A stretch of 18,801 nucleotides of DNA, from NCBI GenBank assembly GCA_947461645.1, contig CANHMN010000007.1, positions 1 through 18,801 on the forward strand, in the 5' to 3' direction. A program made the translations under genes and the position numbers. Positions 8,090 through 16,264 of this stretch are shown here, piece by piece. Each line of letters opens with the position of its first letter. The stretch's first letter is position 1. This DNA is from Chitinophagaceae bacterium. GTDB taxonomy: Bacteria; Bacteroidota; Bacteroidia; Chitinophagales; Chitinophagaceae. The notes under the pieces are model-generated. The model did no database searches. It was given only the letters and a program-made list of their open reading frames with translations, and had not been told where the DNA came from.

Positions 8090-8122
8090 GCATAAAAGAC
8101 TTCTATATTCAAATCAAAACTG

Positions 8123-8130
8123 TAAATTTG
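8123..8130 (+). promoter_or_regulatory. Candidate Bacteroidota -7 promoter box
   Basis: TAAATTTG matches the Bacteroidota -7 consensus TAnnTTTG exactly. It lies in the 140-base gap after ftcD and about 100 bases before the nuclease start. No good -33 TTTG is found about 19-21 bases upstream (only a TTC near 8101), so the call rests on one element and is tentative. Confidence 0.3.
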
Positions 8131-8229
8131 TCCTCCCCAATAGGGAAATGACATTTATTGCTGAAAATAAATCTAATCATCCAAATCAATCCCTTACGCA
8201 CTTAACTGGGTTTGATAAAATGCTAAAAA

Positions 8230-9126
8230 ATGAAAAAAAACCTATCGCTTTCCTTAATCGCATTTACTTTAATACTAAGTTCTTGTGAAAAGGATCCTGC
8301 ACAGGTATCTGTAACTGCTGGTATAAATACGCCTCCAATTGTTGTTTCACCTGTAGCTCCTCCAACCTTTGCAACAGACAGTACTTTGCTATTGGGTAAT
8401 CCAAGCAATGCTACTTCTAATACTGCTGACTTTTCCAATTATTTATTGAGGGAAGGATATTATTCGGTTTCTTACAACCGCGATGCAGGACGACCAAACT
8501 GGGTTAGCTGGCATACTCAATCAACTGATTATGGTTCAGTACCTAGACAAAATGATTTTCGTGCAAATCAAGAATTACCTAGCGATTGGTACAGAGCTGA
8601 AGCTTTTAGTTTCGGAAATGTTTATGAGTTCGATAAAGGACATATGTGTCCTTCAGCTGACAGAACATCCTCTATAGTAGCCAATTCTTCAACATTTTTA
8701 ATGACTAACATTATAGCACAAGCACCTAACAACAACCAACAACGTTGGGCTATGCTTGAAGATTATTGCAGAACACTTGTGCAAGCAGGAAATGAATTGT
8801 ATATCATTTGCGGTACGTATGGCGAAGGAGGTAAAGGAAACAGCAATACACTTACCAACACTTTGGACAATGGTCGCATCTCAGTTCCAGCCAAACTATG
8901 GAAAATCATTGTAGTACTTGAAGATGGAGCCAATGACTTGACAAGGGTTAAAAATACTTCAAGAGTAATCAGTGTAATGATGGACAACGTGAATACTACT
9001 GGAACTGATTGGAAATCATACAGAGTATCCGTTGACGAAATTGAAGGCCAAACTGATTATGATTTTCTTTCAAGAGTTAGTCCTACCATTCAATCAGTAG
9101 TAGAAGCAAGAGTTGACAACCTGTAA
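8230..9126 (+). CDS. Secreted lipoprotein DNA/RNA non-specific endonuclease
   Basis: This 298-residue protein is a beta-beta-alpha-metal nuclease of the Serratia nuclease family (NUC1/EndoG-like), which cuts DNA and RNA without sequence preference. A lipoprotein signal peptide ends in the lipobox LSSC, with lipidated Cys19, so it is probably anchored in the outer membrane or exposed at the surface. A low-complexity Pro/Thr/Ser linker (about 21-66) precedes the catalytic domain. The motif YEFDKGHMCPSADR holds general base His138; the usual DRGH is DKGH here, a common variant. Asn169 in NNNQQRW aligns with the Mg-binding Asn119 of Serratia nuclease. The ATG at 8230 directly precedes the signal peptide. 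The gene is alone, with a terminator behind it and no immunity gene beside it, which favours nutrient or phosphate scavenging or DNA clearance over a toxin role. That role is inference. Confidence 0.93.
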   Translation: MKKNLSLSLIAFTLILSSCEKDPAQVSVTAGINTPPIVVSPVAPPTFATDSTLLLGNPSNATSNTADFSNYLLREGYYSVSYNRDAGRPNWVSWHTQSTDYGSVPRQNDFRANQELPSDWYRAEAFSFGNVYEFDKGHMCPSADRTSSIVANSSTFLMTNIIAQAPNNNQQRWAMLEDYCRTLVQAGNELYIICGTYGEGGKGNSNTLTNTLDNGRISVPAKLWKIIVVLEDGANDLTRVKNTSRVISVMMDNVNTTGTDWKSYRVSVDEIEGQTDYDFLSRVSPTIQSVVEARVDNL

Positions 9127-9152
9127 ATTTGCATTTTAAATAATATTAAGCC

Positions 9153-9178
9153 AAAACTGCTTTCGGGCAGTTTTTTTT
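9153..9178 (+). terminator. Intrinsic terminator after the nuclease gene
   Basis: An 8-bp perfect stem AAAACTGC (9153-9160) / GCAGTTTT (9167-9174) with loop TTTCGG is followed by a T run to 9178. It starts 26 bases after the stop codon at 9126. Confidence 0.9.
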
Positions 9179-9397
9179 ATTCTCTTTCCTTTTGTAATTT
9201 ATTTTTTAATAATACGTAGCAGTATGTTTATGTAAGGAATTCGAATATTTATTATTTCAATTTGAATACGTTACGTAGATATACGATTATTAAATTGTAC
9301 TAGTACTTATTTAGAACAGAAGTGTAATAAAACAAAGGCTTTCTTCGTTATAAAGTGGTTCGTTTGAGGTTGTTTTTCAAGCGAATATCCATTCCTT
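9179..9397. promoter_or_regulatory. Upstream region of the T9SS protein gene
   Basis: This very AT-rich stretch must hold the promoter of the next gene, since a terminator lies before it. It contains two copies of TACGTAG (9213-9219 and 9272-9278, 59 bases apart), a 10-bp palindrome GTACTAGTAC (9297-9306), and a possible hairpin CGTTTGA (9361-9367) / TCAAGCG (9377-9383, one G-T pair) just before the start codon. No complete -33/-7 pair was found. No small coding frame is convincing here. Confidence 0.35.
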
Positions 9398-12300
9398 ATG
9401 AAGAAATTGACCATCATAGCTGCACTTCTTCTGTTTACCTGTATTTCTCAGGCACAAATTGGCACCCACGATTTTCATCAATCAAAATTGAACAAGGCGA
9501 ATACTTCTGCATCCATCGAATATGCAAATGGATTTTTTGCTTTAAAAAATAAGAATGGAAAATTTTTGACCGATTATATTTTCAGCGACATAAGACCTTT
9601 TAGCAATGGACTATCTGCTGTGGAAATCAAAGAGAAATGGGGATTTGTGAACAATAAAGGAGAGTTGGTTATCCCTGCAAAATTTGATATTGTTTTTGAT
9701 TTTAAGGAAGAAATTACAATGGTTTATGCTGATGGAAAATGGTTGGGAATCAATAAAAAGGGAGCTGTTCAATTTATTCCTCAAATTGACAATTGCTTTG
9801 GTTTTGAAAACGGAGTTGCCAACATTGAATACAAAGGAAGAACAGGGGTAATGAATAACAGGGGAGAAATTAATTTTCAATTTGAACAATCAAATAAAAA
9901 TAACCAGAAGCTATCTACCAACAACAGAAATACAAGCAATTGTCCGAACAACATAGATTTCGAAAATGGAAGCTTTGATGGTTGGCAATGTTTTACCGGA
10001 ACGGTTGATACCATTGGAAACACGAATATCATAAGTGTACTACCTTCTTCACCGGTTGCAAACAGGCACAAATTGATTGCCAGAAGTGAATCAGGAAATC
10101 TTGATCAATATGGACTTTTTTCTACTAATGCTCCGGACGGAAGCAATTACTCAGTAAGGCTGGGAAACAAAAACAGCGGTGCACAAGCTGAGAGAATCAG
10201 ATATACAGTTCATGTACCTGAAAATGCTGAAGCCTTTTCCATTAAATACAATTATGCTGTTGTTTTTCAAGATCCCGGACATACCGATTGTTCGCAACCA
10301 CGCTTTGTAGCCAAGCTCTTTGATTCAGCAGCAAATGCCTATGTGGATTGTGCAACCGCAGACTACATAGCTACTTCAAATCTTCCTGGGTTTGCCGTTT
10401 CAGCGGTTGACCCTGTTGTCATTTATAAACCTTGGACATCAGTTTTCATCAATCTCAAAAACTACGCCGGCAAAACAATGTTCCTTGAGTTTACAACAGC
10501 AGATTGTGCAAGAAGGGCACATTGGGGTTATGCCTACCTTGACGTTGAAAATATTTGTCAACAAAATATCGTTACCCAATTTGACTGTGCAACTCCTTCC
10601 GCAACAACAGTTCAGGGTCCTGATGGATTTGAACAATACCAATGGTACAATCACAATTATACAACTCTACTAGCATCAGGAAGAACAGCATTAATCAATA
10701 ACAATGGAAATGAAATTGTTCATCTTGTTATGATTCCTTACAATGGATTCGGATGTACTGATACATTGACCACTTCACTTAGCAACAGTAATATTCCTAC
10801 AGTATCCATTTCCAACCAACAAGTTTCTTGTTCTGATAAAACCTTCAAATTTAAAAGTACCAATCATAATTCGGAGGTTAATTGGAATTTTGGAGATGGC
10901 ATTGTAGCAACAGGTGATTCTGTTTCACATGTGTTTTTACAAAATGGAGAATACCAGGTAAGCATGACAACCACTACAACAGCAGGTTGCAGCTTTACCG
11001 AAATTGATACAGTGATTGTAAACAATGAGTACCAACAAGGTGAAATTATTATTGACAGCGTAAAACACTGTAGTTCAACAAGTATAAAACTCTATCAAAC
11101 CGACAGCCTTAACAACAACATAATTTGGAATTTTGGTGATGGCACAAGTTCTACAGGTAATAATGTTGAACATGACTATACCGTTTCAGGAAATTACACG
11201 ATAACTTCAACGATTCAAACCTCATTTGGTTGCAGCTACCAAAAAGTTGTTTTATTGGATATAAATGTGCCTACTTTACCAACAATAAATATTATTGCTC
11301 CAAATGAAATTTGTACTTCAACTGAATTTTATGCAAGCGTTTCTGTAACAGGAAACAATTCTATATCTTCTGTTCATTGGAACGCACCTTCAACCAATAT
11401 TCTTGGAAGTGATTCAATCAGGTTAAGTTTAGAACAAGCAGGAACATTTGGTCTTTCGGTTGATGTAACAACAACCTTGGGTTGTTTGCTTAGTGCAAAT
11501 AAAAATATTATCATCAAGAACAAACCAATTGTTAATGCGCTATCTGATATTTCTCTATGCTCAGGTGCCAAGTCTGATTCCATAGTACTTACTGGAAACG
11601 GCACAGGCAATACATACTTCTGGAACAACAACAATACTGCAATAGGTTTAGCAGAAAATGGGCAGTTGATCATTCCTAGTTTTATAACCACGAATCAACT
11701 AACAGAAAACACATCAGCAGATTTTACTGTTTACGCAACTTCTGATAATGGATGTGTTTCTGATACAGTTCATTTTAGCATAACTATTAATGCAAGTCCA
11801 TTGTTAAACATTGCAGATACCATTCGCCAATGTTTAGGTACTGCACAGGTGATAAGCTTAGCGCAAAACCTGAACTACCAATGGTTTCCATCTAATGGCT
11901 TAAGTTGCGACAATTGCGCTATCGCAACTGTAAACATTAATGAAAATACGGCTTATAGTATTGAGGCAACAGATATCAATGGATGTAAAAACAGAAAGAG
12001 TTTATTAATTGAAGTTATCCAGCCAACACAGTTAAGTATCAATACTCAGGACACCATTTGTGCTGGAAGGTCGGTTCATCTTCATGCCAGTGGTTCCGCA
12101 TTGTACCAATGGTACCCTGAAACAGGATTAGACAATGCGCAAAGCAGTGATCCTGTTGCTTCTCCTTCTTCTAATACGAACTATAGATTGATAGGCTCTG
12201 ACAGTTACGGATGTTTTTCTGATACCCAGTTTGTTTTTGTAGCATCAAATCAAATGTCAAGAAACGATGTGTTTTCAGAGGTTTCTGCCATTTCAGGTTC

Positions 12301-12787
12301 CACCTTAATTCTAAATGCACCGGTTGCACAAAACAATATTATCAGTTACGAATGGAGTCCGAATGTAAATTTGAGTTGCTATGATTGTCCAAATCCTCAA
12401 TTGAATGTAGAAAACAACATAACCTATACTTTGAAAACCGTTAACAACAGAGGCTGTGTGACTGAGCAGAACATCGATGTAAAATTAAGTTCACCAAAAG
12501 CTGAGTTGTTCATACCAAATACTTTTTCACCGGATGGAAATGGCGTTAACGATATTCTTTACATCAGAGGAAAAGGATTTACCGTAAAATCATTCACGAT
12601 TTACAATAGAAATGGAAAGGCCGTATTTCAGAAAAACAATTTTACCCCTAACGACATTAATGCAGGTTGGGATGGAAAAGTTGTTGGAATTAAGCAACCT
12701 TCAGACACCTACGTTTACATTACCGAAATAATTGGAAATGATGGGACAACAACCATCCACAAGGGCAATACAAGTCTGTTGAGATAG
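9398..12787 (+). CDS. Large secreted T9SS type B protein with WG-like repeats and PKD domains
   Basis: This 1129-residue protein begins with a signal peptide (MKKLTIIAALLLFTCISQAQ). Residues about 40-160 form WG-type beta repeats (KWGFVNNKGELVIPAKFD, ADGKWLGINKKG, GRTGVMNNRGE). Residues about 182-390 look like a beta-sandwich region starting NIDFENGSFDGWQCFTG. Two PKD domains follow, marked by WNFGDG at 496-501 and 577-582. Three degenerate Ig-like repeats near 827-870, 903-945 and 983-1025 share a YxW-P...T-Y...GC pattern, two with an LSC..C pair. The C-terminus (about 1036-1129, starting FIPNTFSPDGNGVND) is the CHU_C/gliding-motility type sorting domain, which directs export through the T9SS. 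A cell-surface or released adhesin-like role is the best inference; its ligand is unknown. The ATG at 9398 precedes the signal peptide. It appears monocistronic and converges on the SDR gene 20 bases away. Confidence 0.93.
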   Translation: MKKLTIIAALLLFTCISQAQIGTHDFHQSKLNKANTSASIEYANGFFALKNKNGKFLTDYIFSDIRPFSNGLSAVEIKEKWGFVNNKGELVIPAKFDIVFDFKEEITMVYADGKWLGINKKGAVQFIPQIDNCFGFENGVANIEYKGRTGVMNNRGEINFQFEQSNKNNQKLSTNNRNTSNCPNNIDFENGSFDGWQCFTGTVDTIGNTNIISVLPSSPVANRHKLIARSESGNLDQYGLFSTNAPDGSNYSVRLGNKNSGAQAERIRYTVHVPENAEAFSIKYNYAVVFQDPGHTDCSQPRFVAKLFDSAANAYVDCATADYIATSNLPGFAVSAVDPVVIYKPWTSVFINLKNYAGKTMFLEFTTADCARRAHWGYAYLDVENICQQNIVTQFDCATPSATTVQGPDGFEQYQWYNHNYTTLLASGRTALINNNGNEIVHLVMIPYNGFGCTDTLTTSLSNSNIPTVSISNQQVSCSDKTFKFKSTNHNSEVNWNFGDGIVATGDSVSHVFLQNGEYQVSMTTTTTAGCSFTEIDTVIVNNEYQQGEIIIDSVKHCSSTSIKLYQTDSLNNNIIWNFGDGTSSTGNNVEHDYTVSGNYTITSTIQTSFGCSYQKVVLLDINVPTLPTINIIAPNEICTSTEFYASVSVTGNNSISSVHWNAPSTNILGSDSIRLSLEQAGTFGLSVDVTTTLGCLLSANKNIIIKNKPIVNALSDISLCSGAKSDSIVLTGNGTGNTYFWNNNNTAIGLAENGQLIIPSFITTNQLTENTSADFTVYATSDNGCVSDTVHFSITINASPLLNIADTIRQCLGTAQVISLAQNLNYQWFPSNGLSCDNCAIATVNINENTAYSIEATDINGCKNRKSLLIEVIQPTQLSINTQDTICAGRSVHLHASGSALYQWYPETGLDNAQSSDPVASPSSNTNYRLIGSDSYGCFSDTQFVFVASNQMSRNDVFSEVSAISGSTLILNAPVAQNNIISYEWSPNVNLSCYDCPNPQLNVENNITYTLKTVNNRGCVTEQNIDVKLSSPKAELFIPNTFSPDGNGVNDILYIRGKGFTVKSFTIYNRNGKAVFQKNNFTPNDINAGWDGKVVGIKQPSDTYVYITEIIGNDGTTTIHKGNTSLLR

Positions 12788-12807
12788 ATTATCGGTAACG
12801 CTTCATT

Positions 12808-13596
12808 TTACAAACAAGCTGTTCTACCACCATCAACAGGCAAGTTGATTCCATTGATATAGGCGGCTGCAGGACTACACAAAAAAGCAACAACAGCTCC
12901 AAATTCTTCCGGTTGACCAATTCTTCCCACCGGAATTTCTTTAACCAAATCAAGCATTACTTCGTCTGGTGATAGGCCAGTATCTGCAGCTTTTTTCTGA
13001 ATAACATAATCAGCGCGAACGGTTTGGGTGAATCCGGGCAAGGCATTGTTAACAGTGATACCAAATGGTCCCAATTCTGATGCAAGGGTTTTGCTCCAAT
13101 TGGCAACTGCCGCCCTGATGGTATTGCTAACTCCCAAACCTGAAATAGGTTGTTTGACAGACGTAGAGATAACATTTACAATTCTGCCAAATTGTGCAGC
13201 TTTCATTCCCGGAACAACGGCTTGAACAAGAATTTGATTGCAAATAAGATGGTTATTGAAAGCAGCTAAAAATTGTTCGGGATCCGCATCAATGGCTTTA
13301 CCCCCTGCAGGACCTCCAGTATTGTTGATTAAAATATGAATGATCTTTTCTTTTGACAAATAGGCCTGAATAGCATCTTTAACCATTGATGGGTTTGAAA
13401 AATCTGCAACAATGAAATCATGTTGTTGATTTTTTGATGTATCGAGCTTAGAAAGAGTTTCCTGTAATTTTTCTTTATTTCTTGCCATTAAAATTACATG
13501 GGCACCAAGTTTAGAAAGTTCGATAGCTGATGCTAAACCAAGTCCCTGTGTACTTCCGCAAACCAATGCAGTCCTGTTTGATAAATCGAGATTCAT
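12808..13596 (-). CDS. SDR-family protein with altered catalytic residues
   Basis: This 262-residue Rossmann protein belongs to the short-chain dehydrogenase/reductase family and resembles 3-oxoacyl-ACP reductases (FabG). The cofactor loop is GSTQGLG (14-20), the NNTGG segment (91-95) matches the usual NNAG, and ALPGFTQT follows the substrate loop. The usual Ser-Tyr-x-x-x-Lys triad is incomplete. Aligned without gaps from LGVSNTIRAAVANWSK onward against E. coli FabG, the Ser is kept as Ser144, but Tyr151 becomes Ser157 and Lys155 becomes Arg161. Related SDRs with SNTIR-like segments exist, so this is a subfamily trait rather than a broken gene, and the reaction, if any, is unknown. The start ATG (13596-13594) lies 9 bases after the YkgJ stop, so the two genes form a minus-strand operon. 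The 3' end faces the T9SS gene. Confidence 0.9.
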   Translation of the reverse strand: MNLDLSNRTALVCGSTQGLGLASAIELSKLGAHVILMARNKEKLQETLSKLDTSKNQQHDFIVADFSNPSMVKDAIQAYLSKEKIIHILINNTGGPAGGKAIDADPEQFLAAFNNHLICNQILVQAVVPGMKAAQFGRIVNVISTSVKQPISGLGVSNTIRAAVANWSKTLASELGPFGITVNNALPGFTQTVRADYVIQKKAADTGLSPDEVMLDLVKEIPVGRIGQPEEFGAVVAFLCSPAAAYINGINLPVDGGRTACL

Positions 13597-13605
13597 ATTT
13601 TTCGC

Positions 13606-14121
13606 TTAACTGTTTTTGTTTACAAATCCGGTTTCCAATTTCAATTGCTCCACAACATTGTAAATAATAGGACAGATGCTGTAATGTATAAGTGTTGCAA
13701 ATAACCTGGAATTGAAATTAGGTTTGTGAAGGTTTGGAAAGTTTCTGCATTCAGCAAACCTATCAGCATAAATGGTGCATTTCTTATCGTTCAAAAAATG
13801 ACAAGGAATAGTATTCAAGATAAGTTGACCACCCATGCTTTCTTCAATGTATTTTTTCTTAAAGTCGGATTGACTCATGTTGAGACATACAGAAACCTCT
13901 CGTGTTTCCTGTTCAGTAACATTTATCATTAATCCATTACAACAAGCACCGCAAGAAGTGCAATCAATTTCGGCCTCAATTTGTGTATTTAATAAGAACA
14001 CCATCTTATCTACCTCGCTTGAAGGCTGTTGCTGAAGAAAAACCCTGAAATTTTCGTTTTCATGTAGCTTTTCTTCACCTTGTTGAGCAATAACTTCTCT
14101 GTCTTTTGTTATTTTGATAAT
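13606..14121 (-). CDS. YkgJ-type cysteine-cluster protein (start codon uncertain)
   Basis: This protein has the eight-cysteine pattern of the YkgJ family, which is thought to bind zinc or an iron-sulfur cluster. Counting from the first ATG (14004), it has DCTSCGACC (Cys15, 18, 21, 22), then PCHFLNDKKCTIYADRFAECRNFP (Cys68, 76, 86) and SICP (Cys111). From that ATG it would be 132 residues. The frame stays open for 39 more codons, to a stop at 14122-14124, and this stretch fits the family's N-terminal helix: EKLHENENFRVFLQQ, then SSEVDK leading into MVFLLNTQIE. So the ATG looks internal. No ATG, GTG or TTG occurs in the extension; ATT 14121, ATC 14118 or ATA 14112 are the only near-start options close to its upstream end. 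I give the full open frame, with the true start unknown. It leads the operon with the SDR gene, 9 bases before it. Cellular role is unknown. Confidence 0.8.
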   Translation of the reverse strand: MIKITKDREVIAQQGEEKLHENENFRVFLQQQPSSEVDKMVFLLNTQIEAEIDCTSCGACCNGLMINVTEQETREVSVCLNMSQSDFKKKYIEESMGGQLILNTIPCHFLNDKKCTIYADRFAECRNFPNLHKPNFNSRLFATLIHYSICPIIYNVVEQLKLETGFVNKNS

Positions 14122-14147
14122 TTAATTTTATAATGTTTGCAAAGTAA

Positions 14148-14155
14148 CAAAACTA
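14148..14155 (-). promoter_or_regulatory. Candidate -7 promoter box for the YkgJ-SDR unit
   Basis: Read on the minus strand, TAGTTTTG matches TAnnTTTG exactly. Transcription would start near 14141, about 20 bases before the upstream end of the extended YkgJ frame, which suits a start in that extension. A matching -33 element is not evident. Confidence 0.3.
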
Positions 14156-14191
14156 CAACTTAAGAAAGTATTAATTGAGATGTAAACATTG

Positions 14192-14276
14192 ATAGGTGCA
14201 TTATAAATTGAAATATTTACGCACAAAATAACACCTATGTGGATAAATGAATGATTAATAAAATGCGTGCGTTAAA
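14192..14276. repeat. Interleaved inverted repeats in the YkgJ/parE spacer
   Basis: ATAGGTG (14192-14198) and CACCTAT (14232-14238) form a perfect 7-bp inverted repeat. TTTACGCAC (14216-14224) and GTGCGTTAAA (14267-14276) form a second with one extra base. They interleave, so they cannot both form hairpins in one transcript at once. The last base of the first repeat overlaps the DnaA-box match. They could be operator half-sites or chance. Confidence 0.35.
14238..14246 (-). promoter_or_regulatory. DnaA box (perfect TTATCCACA match)
   Basis: The plus strand reads TGTGGATAA, so the minus strand reads TTATCCACA, the consensus DnaA box. It sits in the AT-rich gap between the divergent YkgJ and parE genes, 110 bases before parE. 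A one-mismatch relative (TTATCAACA, minus strand) lies at 14311-14319. Binding is inferred from sequence alone. Confidence 0.45.
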
Positions 14277-14355
14277 GTATATTCGCAAACCTGATATTCG
14301 GCATCATTTATGTTGATAATAGGGTATGTTTTAAATTGAAAATTAAATACTTACA

Positions 14356-16248
14356 ATGGCTGATAAAGATTTATTTGATTACACCGAAGACAGCATTCGG
14401 AGCCTGGATTGGAGAGAGCACATCAGACTTCGTCCGGGAATGTACATTGGTAAACTGGGTGATGGCAGCAGTGCTGATGATGGGGTATATGTGTTGATAA
14501 AAGAAGTTATTGACAATTGCATTGATGAGCATACTATGGGTTATGGAAAGCAAGTGGATGTTACCATCGAAGGCAAAACCATTTCCATTAGAGATTATGG
14601 CAGAGGAATTCCTTTGGGGAAAGTGGTAGATGTTGTAAGCAAAATTAATACAGGAGCAAAATACGACAGCAAAGCTTTCCAAAAGAGCGTGGGTTTGAAT
14701 GGAGTGGGTACCAAGGCCGTAAATGCGCTTAGCAATTACTTCAAAGTGACTGCATACCGCGATGGCAAAGAAAAGACTGCAGAGTTTGAAAGAGGCCAAC
14801 TGAAGAAAGAACACAAGGAAATAGCTACCAAAGAAAGCAATGGTACTTTCGTGACATTCACCCCAGATGAATCTGTATTCAAGAATTTTCATTTTGTTCA
14901 GGAATACCTTGACAATCAATTTTGGAACTACTGTTACCTGAACGCAGGTTTGTTAATGAACCTCAACGGGAAAAAATATGTCAGCAAGAATGGCTTGTTA
15001 GATTTGTTGCAAAGAAAAACCAATGAAGATGAAATACGTTACCCCATCATACACCTCAAGGGTGAAGATATAGAGGTTGCGTTAAGTCATGGAAATGGCT
15101 ACGGCGAAGAATACTACAGTTTTGTAAATGGTCAGTTTACCACCCAAGGCGGAACGCATTTAGCAGCTTTTCGTGAGGGATTTGTAAAAACAATAAGAGA
15201 GTACTTTAAAAAAGACTACGATGCAAGTGACATCAGGGGAAGCATTTGTGCAGCGGTTTCCGTAAGAGTTCAAGAACCGGTTTTTGAAAGCCAGACTAAA
15301 ACCAAACTTGGCTCACAAACGGTTTACGAAAATGGTCCAAGCATGAAAAATTTCGTAGGAGATTTTTTACTGAAAGAGCTTGATAATTTCTTACACAGGA
15401 ATCCTGCAACAGCAGATGCACTCAAAAAAAGAATTGAGCAAAACGAACGTGAAAGAAAAGAACTGGCGGGTATTAAAAAACTTGCCAACGAAAGAGCCAA
15501 AAAAGCCAATCTTCACAATAAAAAGCTTAGGGATTGCAAGTACCATTACAACGACGAACCAACAGGTAAGGAAAAAGAAACCATTCTTGAAAAGCAAAAA
15601 GAATCAACCATCTTTATCACTGAAGGAGATAGTGCAAGCGGATCTATTACCAAAGCAAGAAGCGTAAATACACAAGCTGTTTTCAGTTTGAGGGGTAAGC
15701 CACTCAATTGTTTCGGTTTAACCAAAAAAGTGGTTTATGAAAATGAAGAATTCAATCTGTTGCAACATGCTTTAAACATAGAAGAAGGTTATGAGGGACT
15801 TCGCTACAACAACATTGTCATAGCCACTGATGCTGATGTTGACGGCATGCACATCAGACTTTTGCTGATGACATTTTTCTTGCAGTTTTTCCCGGATCTT
15901 GTTAAAAACGGACATGTTTACATATTGGAAACTCCTTTGTTCAGAGTAAGAAACAAACAGGAAACGATTTATTGCTATGATGAGGGCGAAAAACAAGCCG
16001 CTATGAAAAAGCTGGGCAACAAACCTGAAATCACTCGCTTCAAGGGCTTGGGTGAAATTAGTCCGGATGAATTCGCACGCTTTATAGGTTCCGACATGAA
16101 ACTACAGCCTGTAATCATGGATCAGGGCGAGCACCTTCAACAATTGCTTGAATATTACATGGGAAAAAATACCCCTAAGCGGCAGGATTTTATCATTGAA
16201 AATCTCAGGGTTGAATTAGACTTAATAGAAACTGAAAAAATTAATTAA
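14356..16248 (+). CDS. parE: DNA topoisomerase IV subunit B (GyrB/ParE ATPase)
   Basis: This 630-residue type IIA topoisomerase ATPase subunit works with ParC to decatenate daughter chromosomes and relax supercoils. The GHKL ATPase motifs are KEVIDN with catalytic Glu50 and Mg-binding Asn54, RDYGRGIP with Asp80, and [14 protein letters not shown] (113-126). The Toprim metal site is EGDSASGS with Glu423, and DADVDG with Asp492, 494 and 496. The C-terminal region ends soon after the core, without the long insert of E. coli GyrB, consistent with ParE. I call it parE rather than gyrB because of overall Bacteroidota-type motifs and because parC follows in the same operon. The start at 14356 gives a normal ParE N-terminus before [11 protein letters not shown]. 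It is transcribed divergently from the YkgJ gene, from a spacer with a DnaA-box match. No feature is missing. Confidence 0.95.
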   Translation: MADKDLFDYTEDSIRSLDWREHIRLRPGMYIGKLGDGSSADDGVYVLIKEVIDNCIDEHTMGYGKQVDVTIEGKTISIRDYGRGIPLGKVVDVVSKINTGAKYDSKAFQKSVGLNGVGTKAVNALSNYFKVTAYRDGKEKTAEFERGQLKKEHKEIATKESNGTFVTFTPDESVFKNFHFVQEYLDNQFWNYCYLNAGLLMNLNGKKYVSKNGLLDLLQRKTNEDEIRYPIIHLKGEDIEVALSHGNGYGEEYYSFVNGQFTTQGGTHLAAFREGFVKTIREYFKKDYDASDIRGSICAAVSVRVQEPVFESQTKTKLGSQTVYENGPSMKNFVGDFLLKELDNFLHRNPATADALKKRIEQNERERKELAGIKKLANERAKKANLHNKKLRDCKYHYNDEPTGKEKETILEKQKESTIFITEGDSASGSITKARSVNTQAVFSLRGKPLNCFGLTKKVVYENEEFNLLQHALNIEEGYEGLRYNNIVIATDADVDGMHIRLLLMTFFLQFFPDLVKNGHVYILETPLFRVRNKQETIYCYDEGEKQAAMKKLGNKPEITRFKGLGEISPDEFARFIGSDMKLQPVIMDQGEHLQQLLEYYMGKNTPKRQDFIIENLRVELDLIETEKIN

Positions 16249-16264
16249 AAAAAACATTCTCTTA

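Noticed and set aside
9297..9306. GTACTAGTAC palindrome as an operator or recombination site
   Set aside because: It is only 10 bp, does not extend on either side, and has no second copy. Such palindromes arise easily in AT-rich DNA.
14325..14332. TATGTTTT as a -7 promoter box for parE
   Set aside because: It is one base off TAnnTTTG, and no TTG or TTTG lies at the right distance upstream (the only TTG is about 10 bases away).
14492..14500. TGTTGATAA, a one-mismatch DnaA-box-like site inside parE
   Set aside because: It is set by the codons for Val-Leu-Ile-Lys in a conserved ATPase helix, so it carries no independent weight as a regulatory site.
14371..14919. 182-codon open frame on the minus strand inside parE
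   Set aside because: It lies wholly opposite the conserved ATPase domain of parE, and its product is rich in Phe, Cys and His with no family motif. It is a mirror of the parE codon pattern.
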